Shown: piece by piece, positions 1 through 6,889 of the stretch
Position numbering within the stretch: the first letter of the stretch is position 1
Layout of the letters: every line of letters begins with the position of its first letter
Assembly: GCA_031549115.1 (NCBI GenBank)
Contig: JAVBQJ010000098.1
Location: 1-47,686, forward strand
Length of the DNA stretch: 47,686 nucleotides
DNA from: JAVBQJ01 sp031549115
GTDB lineage: Bacteria; Verrucomicrobiota; Lentisphaeria; Victivallales; Victivallaceae
Direction of reading: 5' to 3'
Translations under genes and position numbers: made by a program
The notes under the pieces: model-generated
Databases searched by the model: none
What the model was told of the DNA's origin: nothing
Seen by the model: only the letters and a program-made list of their open reading frames with translations

Positions 1-1803
1 CAGGGGCTGCTGCGGGCCAACTTCACCCGGCTCCGTTTCCGCGCCCGCTGTATGACCGTGTTGAAGATCGTGCTGTTCCCGCTGGCGTTGGCGGCGCTGT
101 TTTTCTCCATCGATTACCGCACGTTGTACAATGTATTGGAATTGACGCAGTATCCAAACTTTTATGACCGCAACAGCATCAACCTCGACCTCGTCAAACT
201 TTTACACTCCTGCCGAACCCTGGTCAATCCGCATTACCCCGAAGAACAATCGATATGGCTGTTCGGAGGGACCGACGGCCGGAATTTCGGCGTATACCCA
301 TGGCTGGACAGCGACCGCCGCGCGGCCAGATATCGACTGAAAAAGCAACTGTCGGACCGCTACCCCGATAACCGGCTGCTGCGTTACGAAGCACTTGAAG
401 CCCTGGTCAACAACGAAATACAAAGGCTTCCCGACGCGAAGCGCAATGAAACACTGCGCCGGGATTTTCAGGAAGCCAGCCGCCGGGAACCGGACAATGC
501 CGCTTATCATTATATGCTCGCCGGAGCCCTGATACTGCCCCGGGAAGTTGATCCCCGGGACGCTTCTGCGAGCCTCCCCGATTCGGCTCTGGAGGCCGAG
601 GCCATGGCCGAATACCGCCGAGGCCTGGAACTACCGTATTGCCGGTTTTACAATGTCGAAATACTGGAGCAAAAGCAAGCGGCGTTCCTGTGGCCGGATA
701 CCATCGCCGGGCAACTGCAGAATGTGTTCTCCTCCACCCTGCTGATCGGGCACTTTTCGCCATTGCGGAGTCTGGTTCGCGCCATTCCCGGCTATGCGCG
801 CCAATTGTACCGGCAGGGCAAAACCGCGGAAGCGGAATTGCTGCTCGACTCCTGGCTGCCGTTCCTGCAACAGCTCAACCAGCCGTCTCCAAGAAGAATA
901 CTGCTGGAGCAACTTCTCATTCGTGCGCTGCTTCGCACCGTCGAGCAGGAAATCCCGGCCGTTTATGAGGAGATGGGCATGCCGGGAAAAGCAGAGCTGA
1001 CCCGCCGGCAACTGGCCGTCGCCAAGCAGCCGTACGAGAAATTTCAGCGCATCACCGACACAGACATAAAAAGTATTCCACTCCCTCCCGAATTGGCTGC
1101 ACATATGGGTTATACGGCCCGGAAGTTCTATCCGCGTGACTATCCGCAGCTTTACCCGGTGACAAAGGAGCAGCTTTATTTCGAATTGCGCTTGAATTAC
1201 ACCTTTCTCGACATGATGCTGCTCGGCGTCCTCGGCATCGGCATCGCGCTGTTGACACTCGCGCGCTGCGCCCGGCTGGCATTTCTGCGGCTGTTCGGGG
1301 TCAGGCCGTTCTTCGTCTTTTTCAATCTCAGGACGTACGGGAAAGTCCTGCTCTACGGGTTATTGATCCCGCTGGCGGTGTTCCTGCTGTGGCGGCAATT
1401 CGACTGGTCCAGCGGCCGCGACTGGGCACCGGATTACAATTGGCCGATGACCGTTGCGCTCGCGGTTTACTTTCTGATCGGGATGCCGGTAATCTTCTCG
1501 TTGGTCTTCCGCCACTATCTGAAGCGGAAGCTGCGGCCGCTGTTCCGGGAGCCGTATTCACTCGAAGAGCGCCAACTCCGCAGCGCCGTCATCAGTTGGA
1601 ACCGGATCGTCGCCGGTATCGCAATGCTCGTGCTCCTGATTTTGATCCTGCGCCCGTATTACCGTTGGGAACAGCAGCGTTACCTCGCGCAGGACCATTG
1701 GGTCCTGGACCGCGACAACCCGCGGAATTACGGCAGCGATTTCCGCGCGCTCCAGCGCGAGCAGCAGCAAGCTCTCGATGCCGCCGCCCGGTTGGCCGAG
1801 TAA
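1..1803 (+). CDS. Multi-pass membrane protein of unknown function (5' end outside window)
   Basis: The frame is open from base 1. The first ATG is at 52, but it has no Shine-Dalgarno and the codons before it are also open, so the gene probably starts upstream of the window. From that ATG there are 583 residues. One hydrophobic helix lies at about residues 4-20, followed by a long soluble, Gln/Glu/Arg-rich region of about 350 residues that looks helical and TPR-like. Near the C-terminus there are about four membrane segments (roughly 385-410, 432-452, 465-490 and 520-540). I do not recognise the family. The TAA stop at 1801-1803 coincides with the putative target duplication of the MITE that follows, so the natural C-terminus may have been altered by that insertion. 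Confidence 0.75.
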   Translation, partial: QGLLRANFTRLRFRARCMTVLKIVLFPLALAALFFSIDYRTLYNVLELTQYPNFYDRNSINLDLVKLLHSCRTLVNPHYPEEQSIWLFGGTDGRNFGVYPWLDSDRRAARYRLKKQLSDRYPDNRLLRYEALEALVNNEIQRLPDAKRNETLRRDFQEASRREPDNAAYHYMLAGALILPREVDPRDASASLPDSALEAEAMAEYRRGLELPYCRFYNVEILEQKQAAFLWPDTIAGQLQNVFSSTLLIGHFSPLRSLVRAIPGYARQLYRQGKTAEAELLLDSWLPFLQQLNQPSPRRILLEQLLIRALLRTVEQEIPAVYEEMGMPGKAELTRRQLAVAKQPYEKFQRITDTDIKSIPLPPELAAHMGYTARKFYPRDYPQLYPVTKEQLYFELRLNYTFLDMMLLGVLGIGIALLTLARCARLAFLRLFGVRPFFVFFNLRTYGKVLLYGLLIPLAVFLLWRQFDWSSGRDWAPDYNWPMTVALAVYFLIGMPVIFSLVFRHYLKRKLRPLFREPYSLEERQLRSAVISWNRIVAGIAMLVLLILILRPYYRWEQQRYLAQDHWVLDRDNPRNYGSDFRALQREQQQALDAAARLAE

Positions 1804-1965
1804 GAGCTTATCAACTAATAAACGAAAACGCTCTGTTTCACATCAAACCGCCATTCCCTTGTCGGAAAAAATAGTAGATACGTCCAGTATCCCCTATTTT
1901 TTTCGACTGCGCGACTGACAATTTGCTGCTGAAACATAGCATTTCCATTATTAGTTGATAAGCTC
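1804..1965. mobile_element. Palindromic MITE-like element, copy 1
   Basis: This 162-bp element starts GAGCTTATCAACTAATAA and ends with its inverse, and the two halves remain partly complementary inward to a central stem (GTCGGAAAAAATAG / CTATTTTTTTCGAC). TAA lies on both sides (1801-1803 and 1966-1968), compatible with a 3-bp target duplication. A second copy lies at 30604-30765 in the opposite orientation, about 90% identical by eye. There is no transposase and no ORF. It fills the whole gap between two convergent genes, and its A/T-flanked stem could serve as a bidirectional terminator. Confidence 0.8.
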
Positions 1966-1969
1966 TAAA

Positions 1970-3772
1970 TCAGCGCAGCTTCAGGACAATAAACTTGACG
2001 TCCAGCGGCGCGACGGTAATCGTGCCGGCGAGGCCGGTCACACCCTCCGGGACGCGGTTGAAATTGAAATCCAGCGGAATTTCCCGGTAGTTGAAGAGCG
2101 TCAGCAAAATCTCGTCGCCAAGCCGGTGCGCGGTATAATGATAGGCCGGATCCTTCACCGTGACTTCATACCCCGGCCACACCGTGACTTTTTCTTCGCC
2201 ATGCGGCAAATCGGCAAAGGCAAACAATTCATCCACCCGTTCGCCGTCAAGGTAGAAGTCCTCCAACGGCGCCAATTCCGCACTCAGTCCGGCAATCATA
2301 TTGTAATAGGGCGCATTCATGTTTTGCGGATAATACCAGACCACCCCGTCCGCCCCCTCGGCAATCATGGTCAACGTCTGCAGCCGGGTATACGCGAGCG
2401 TATTGAACAGCGGGGCCGTAACCGCATAGCGCACCAGTATCACCGGGTAAATCCGGCAATCCGGGTTGAGCCGTTGCCGTTCTTCCGCCCAGAGCCGCAT
2501 CGTGGCGGCGCACTGCTTGACCGCCGTGCCGTCGTAGCCGTGGTAAATCTGCGGCATGATGCCGTCCAGATGCTTCATCATGGCCGCATTGTTATGCCCC
2601 ATGGCGTAACTGGAAATATCATTTTCGCCCACACTCGAACGGCTGGAAATCTCAAACCGATAGGCGGGGTTGCACGCTTTCAGCGCCCGCGCAATGATGC
2701 CGACGACCTCCTGGTCCTGAGCGGAACGGAATTTCCCCCACTGCCGGAATATTTCCGCCAATTCGGGGTCGTCGATTTGAAACATCTCATATTTACGCTT
2801 GGCGTATTCGTCGGCAAAACGGGCGAACGCCGCGCAGTCGATCCCGTATTCCCGGCAAAAGCGTTCCACCGAACCGGGAGCGAAGCCGCTGTAGCCGGAG
2901 GGCTCGAAGTCGATCATGCCGATACCGCTCTCCGTCGCCGCGGTCATATCCAAAACCTCGATGCCCCTGGCGATGATCCCGGCACCATGATCGATGATCG
3001 CCTGCGCCGAAGCATAACCGGCTTCGACATCCTCGCCATCCTGCAACGACGGCAGCAGATCGCGATATTGGGGATTGTCGAAGTGCGAGTGATGCGCCTG
3101 GCCGCCATATTGCAGCTTGCGGTTCACCTCCCCGGCGCGATTGGCGATCGCCGAAGTGTTGTAATTGATGCCGCAGCGGGCGAAGAAATCGGCCAATTCA
3201 TCCCCGGCAAAGGTAGTGCGGTTGTAGCCGTAATCCCAAAGACCCAACCGGATTCTTTGCGATTGCACCCCGCCGCCGGCAAAGGCGGAAAGCTCCAGCG
3301 GCCAACGGTATTCGCCCAGCTGTACGCCTTCGCTCAGCAAGCGCACGGCGACGGACTGCGGTTGGGCCGGATCGGCCGGTTGCGGGAATTTCACCGTCAG
3401 AAATACATTCTGCCACTCTCCGTGCGCGCCGCCGAGCTCCAGGAGCAATACCGGCTTGAGCACAAACGAAACCGTTCCGACCGCGACCCCATCCCGTTCC
3501 GTCACGGGAACCTCGAATTCACCGGAAAACAGCGACTCGAAGCCGTAAATATGCGTTCCCTCCGGCAAAACGAATTCCAAAGTCAGCGGCCACTCCCGGC
3601 CCCGGTTGGCCGCGACCGAGTGAATCATGAAGGTCAGGATTTGCGGCTCGTCGTAAAACGCTTCCACCGACTGCGGCTCATTGTAGGAGCCCGGGATGTT
3701 CATGACCGCCCAATCCGAGGCCATTGCGGCAATTGCCAACCACCCTCCCAGGAGAATCGATACATATTTCAT
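1970..3772 (-). CDS. Secreted putative glycosidase (TIM-barrel-like, family unknown)
   Basis: 600 aa from the ATG at 3772. That start is preferred over the in-frame one at 3799 because it begins a clean signal peptide (MKYVSILLGGWLAIAAMA, then SDW). After a beta-rich N-terminal region of about 200 residues comes a barrel-like region. It contains acidic motifs typical of glycosidases, such as GIGMIDFEPSGYSG, IMPQIYHGYDG and GVVWYYPQNMNAPYY, and the C-terminus is a small beta domain. I cannot name the GH family. The gene lies about 130 bp downstream of pseudopilin A on the same strand and probably shares its promoter at 4806-4811. A stem-loop lies between the two genes. The function as an extracytoplasmic carbohydrate hydrolase is inferred from fold hints and context. 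Confidence 0.75.
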   Translation of the reverse strand: MKYVSILLGGWLAIAAMASDWAVMNIPGSYNEPQSVEAFYDEPQILTFMIHSVAANRGREWPLTLEFVLPEGTHIYGFESLFSGEFEVPVTERDGVAVGTVSFVLKPVLLLELGGAHGEWQNVFLTVKFPQPADPAQPQSVAVRLLSEGVQLGEYRWPLELSAFAGGGVQSQRIRLGLWDYGYNRTTFAGDELADFFARCGINYNTSAIANRAGEVNRKLQYGGQAHHSHFDNPQYRDLLPSLQDGEDVEAGYASAQAIIDHGAGIIARGIEVLDMTAATESGIGMIDFEPSGYSGFAPGSVERFCREYGIDCAAFARFADEYAKRKYEMFQIDDPELAEIFRQWGKFRSAQDQEVVGIIARALKACNPAYRFEISSRSSVGENDISSYAMGHNNAAMMKHLDGIMPQIYHGYDGTAVKQCAATMRLWAEERQRLNPDCRIYPVILVRYAVTAPLFNTLAYTRLQTLTMIAEGADGVVWYYPQNMNAPYYNMIAGLSAELAPLEDFYLDGERVDELFAFADLPHGEEKVTVWPGYEVTVKDPAYHYTAHRLGDEILLTLFNYREIPLDFNFNRVPEGVTGLAGTITVAPLDVKFIVLKLR

Positions 3773-3830
3773 AAGTTTTTCTTTCGTAAAAAAGCACACC
3801 GATTGCGAATGCGAGGGCGTGTCGGCCGGC

Positions 3831-3857
3831 CCCGCCGTTACCGGAAGTAACGGCGGG
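3831..3857 (-). other. Intercistronic stem-loop
   Basis: A perfect 11-bp stem (CCCGCCGTTAC / GTAACGGCGGG) with a 5-nt loop lies between pseudopilin A and the downstream glycosidase gene. No T-run follows on the minus strand, so it is not a simple terminator. It may stabilise or process the operon mRNA. Confidence 0.6.
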
Positions 3858-3903
3858 TGTCGTAATTACATCGTGGAACCGGCTTCAGGACTGCAATGCC
3901 GGA

Positions 3904-4555
<652 letters not shown>

Positions 4556-4563
<8 letters not shown>

Positions 4564-4689
4564 AATTCCGGTTATGTGACGGAATTAACGACGTAACCAC
4601 TTGATTTACAACGTTTCACCATAACAAAAGGAGATTTTTAAAATGCAAAACACCCTCACACCGCATCACATAACCGGAATTATGCGCCG
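4556..4689. promoter_or_regulatory. Putative invertible translation-start cassette flanked by 24-bp inverted repeats
   Basis: The repeats are at 4556-4579 and 4666-4689. They share an exact 18-bp core (ATAATTCCGGTTATGTGA), then one mismatch (4561 versus 4684), then 5 more matching bases. The 86-bp centre (4580-4665) carries, on the plus strand, AAAGGAG (4627-4633), a 9-nt spacer and an ATG at 4643. As given, that ATG opens only a 27-codon ORF ending at 4726. If the segment is flipped, the minus strand reads MQNTLTPHHITGIIRRK directly into FTLIELLVV of pseudopilin A, in frame. No promoter is evident inside the segment; the likely promoter (4806-4811, minus) lies outside. No recombinase gene is in the window. 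Confidence 0.75.
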
Positions 4690-4697
4690 CATTCATT

Positions 4698-4763
4698 TCA
4701 TAAAGCGTTCAAAACCAGCTCTATAAGTGTGATTTTTTTGCGATTCCTGCCTCTCCCTTTCAT
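4698..4763 (-). pseudogene. Vestigial prepilin-type leader ORF
   Basis: A 21-codon minus-strand ORF reads MKGRGRNRKK-ITLIELVLNAL then stop. The ITLIEL stretch matches the prepilin signature. It lies just downstream of the putative promoter at 4806-4811 and just upstream of the right inverted repeat, with no Shine-Dalgarno. It looks like the remains of another pseudopilin start, but it is short enough that chance cannot be excluded. Confidence 0.35.
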
Positions 4764-4805
4764 CGTTATTGACAACTTCGTGCGCCAAGTGATCCTACTG
4801 TTTTA

Positions 4806-4867
4806 ATTATAGCACGAAACCAACCGGAATACCGGCACATTCCCATGATTTATTTCACCAATTCTGC
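4806..4867 (-). promoter_or_regulatory. Promoter of the pseudopilin A operon with conserved upstream box
   Basis: The minus strand has an extended -10 (TGCTATAAT; hexamer 4811-4806) without a good -35. Exactly 50 bp upstream is AAAAAAGCAGAAT (core GCAGAA at 4867-4862). The same box at the same distance is found at 38640-38701 and 46832-46893. Between this site and the 46832 site the intervening block is also largely conserved (GGTGA, CATGGGAA, GGTATT). A poor -35 plus a conserved upstream box suggests an activator site. Confidence 0.6.
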
Positions 4868-4942
4868 TTTTTTCGTAAAACGCAGTTTTTTCACTCCGCA
4901 AACAGCATCTCGAAAATTCTGCAACTTTTTTCCGGAACCGCC

Positions 4943-4972
4943 TTGACACGCCGGTGTACCTCTTGGTATAAT
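4943..4972 (+). promoter_or_regulatory. Sigma-70-type promoter of the GntR-type regulator
   Basis: TTGACA (4943-4948), an 18-bp spacer and TATAAT (4967-4972) lie 31 bp before the ATG at 5004. Short repeats of GGTAC/GTACC around the -10 could be an operator, but this is uncertain. Confidence 0.75.
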
Positions 4973-5003
4973 ATTCTCAAAGGGTACGATAAGGAACACC
5001 GAG

Positions 5004-6107
5004 ATGCCGAGGAATTCAATCACCACCATGACCGCCTTACGGACTTGCCCGAAGCGGGAACGGGTAATCCGCGACCTGCGCCGCTATCTGGACGGCCCCG
5101 AATGCCCCGCCAACGGACGGCTGCCGCGGGAAACCGAACTGGCGTCGCGTTTCGAGGTAACCCGGCGGACGTTGCGCTTTGCGCTGGACGTGCTCGCAGA
5201 GGAACAGTTGATCGAGCGCATTCATGGCAAAGGCACTTTCCGGGCCGGCCAACACGCAGGAATTCGTTGTATCTACTTTCTCGTTCCCTGTTGCGATTAC
5301 GCGCTGCGGGTCGGCTTGAGCAATATCGTCTTTCTGACCCGGCTGCACAGCATTCTCCTGGCCGAGGGAATTCAGCACAATTACCAGATCATCACCATTC
5401 CCTTTTCCAAAACCAACGCCGCCGCCGATATCGACTGGGACGCGCTGCGGATGATCAAAGCGAATTCGCTGGTATTCTGTCCGTCGCTGTGGTTCGAGGG
5501 CGGCTTCGATTTTCTGCTCGAACGCAACTGCCGGATCGCGCTGCTGTCGCCGTCGCGCCGGCTGGCGGAAACACCGCTGCCGGACACGCATTGTCTGAAG
5601 CTGTATCTCGGCGGCGATGAAACCGGACTGATGCTGCGGGAGCTGGTAAAGCATGGCGCCAGGCGTCCGGCAATCGCCGGCAAGTTCCTTCATCGCGAAC
5701 CATCCTTTTCGGCGCCCAGATACGAAGAAGAGCTGAAAATACTGCTGCCGGAGACGGCGGAACCATTGATTCTGGACGGTCCGTTCGTCGACGGCGACCG
5801 GGACTGGGCGAATTTCACCCGCCAGCTGGGAGAGTTCCAGCGGCAAACCGGCTTCGACGCCTTGATGATCGACATCTGGGTCACGGCAACGCCGGATTTG
5901 CGTTTCCCGTTGGCGGCCAACCTGCGTCTGACGCCTTCGACCCGAATTATCACCCGGTGGGAATACGATTGGAGCCATCTGTTGCAACCGGCGGTTCCCT
6001 ATGTCACTTATGATTTCCGCCAGGTGGTCCGCGATGCGCTCCGGCTGCTGCCGGAGCCGCCGGAGCACTTCACCACCCAATGCTATGAACCGATTATCAT
6101 GGAATAA
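5004..6107 (+). CDS. GntR-family transcriptional regulator with LacI-like effector domain
   Basis: 367 aa. Residues about 15-85 form a winged helix-turn-helix of GntR type (RRYLDGPECPANGRLPRETE, then RTLRFALDVL and IERIHGKGTF). The rest resembles a periplasmic-binding/LacI-type sugar-sensing domain, as in AraR-like regulators. The start at 5004 has AAGGAA 7 bases upstream. It is the first gene of a plus-strand operon with a pseudopilin and a GDSL-DUF4838 hydrolase, so it probably controls that operon in response to a sugar. It also stands divergently from pseudopilin A and could act on that promoter. The ligand cannot be told from sequence. Confidence 0.85.
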   Translation: MPRNSITTMTALRTCPKRERVIRDLRRYLDGPECPANGRLPRETELASRFEVTRRTLRFALDVLAEEQLIERIHGKGTFRAGQHAGIRCIYFLVPCCDYALRVGLSNIVFLTRLHSILLAEGIQHNYQIITIPFSKTNAAADIDWDALRMIKANSLVFCPSLWFEGGFDFLLERNCRIALLSPSRRLAETPLPDTHCLKLYLGGDETGLMLRELVKHGARRPAIAGKFLHREPSFSAPRYEEELKILLPETAEPLILDGPFVDGDRDWANFTRQLGEFQRQTGFDALMIDIWVTATPDLRFPLAANLRLTPSTRIITRWEYDWSHLLQPAVPYVTYDFRQVVRDALRLLPEPPEHFTTQCYEPIIME

Positions 6108-6134
6108 AACCAATCACCGAAAGGGCAAACCATC

Positions 6135-6875
6135 ATGAAAAAGACATTCACACTCATAGAACTGTTGGTCGTGATCGCCATTATCGCGATCCTTGCCAGC
6201 ATGCTGCTGCCGGCGCTGAGCAAGGCGCGCGCCGCCGCACAGGCCATCAAATGCACCAGCAATCAGAAGCAGATCGTCCTCGGCTTCACCCTCTATGCCG
6301 GGGACAGTAACGACTTCGCCATGGTATACGGCGCCGGCGACATCTATTGGCACTCCATTTACGGGACGACACTGTGGGACGGCTCCACCGCCAATACCAA
6401 CCCCTCCCGGATGCTCGGCTACCTGGACTGCAACGCCAAAAGCGCGTTGAAAGCCTGTCCGACGCTGCCGGGACAGGACGGCAATTATTACTGGGACGCC
6501 TATGCCGCCAACTTCATGGATCCGGCGGCCAGGGCCGCCGGCGACCAGACGGTGATCGCCCTGGGAGCATTAAAGCAGCCGACCAGCCAATGGCTGATTG
6601 CGGACACGCTGTCCGACCAGACCAAAGCATTCCGCGGCACACCGACGGCATGGTGGGGATCTTCCGGCCGGGACAGCTTCTGGGCGGCACACGCCAACCG
6701 GATCAATATGGGCTTCGCCGACGGCCACGCCGCCGCCATCTCACCGGCGGACTTCGCCAAATCCGTCCCCAATTCCGATATGCACGACCGCTTCAAGGAC
6801 GGTTGGAACGCGGTGTATTTTTTCACCTCCGGCAATGGCTGGGAATCGACGGCCGTTCCGTGGCCGTGGCTGTAA
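6135..6875 (+). CDS. Pseudopilin, H-X9-DG type
   Basis: 246 aa. It begins MKKTFTLIELLVVIAIIAIL, a prepilin-type signal and N-terminal helix, followed by ASMLLPALSKARAAAQAIKC and a globular domain. The C-terminal motif HANRINMGFADG fits H-X9-DG. It starts 27 bp after the regulator and ends 14 bp before the hydrolase, so the three are one operon. Such proteins are very numerous in Lentisphaerota and Planctomycetota, where their exact role is not settled; surface display or capture of polysaccharide is a reasonable guess. In contrast to pseudopilin A, this copy has a normal ATG. Confidence 0.9.
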   Translation: MKKTFTLIELLVVIAIIAILASMLLPALSKARAAAQAIKCTSNQKQIVLGFTLYAGDSNDFAMVYGAGDIYWHSIYGTTLWDGSTANTNPSRMLGYLDCNAKSALKACPTLPGQDGNYYWDAYAANFMDPAARAAGDQTVIALGALKQPTSQWLIADTLSDQTKAFRGTPTAWWGSSGRDSFWAAHANRINMGFADGHAAAISPADFAKSVPNSDMHDRFKDGWNAVYFFTSGNGWESTAVPWPWL

Positions 6876-6889
6876 CGGGAGGAGAATTT

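Noticed and set aside
1955..3850. 631-codon plus-strand ORF
   Set aside because: Antisense shadow of the secreted glycosidase gene; Arg/His-rich with no family motifs, no ribosome site and no signal, while the minus strand has a signal peptide and a good product.
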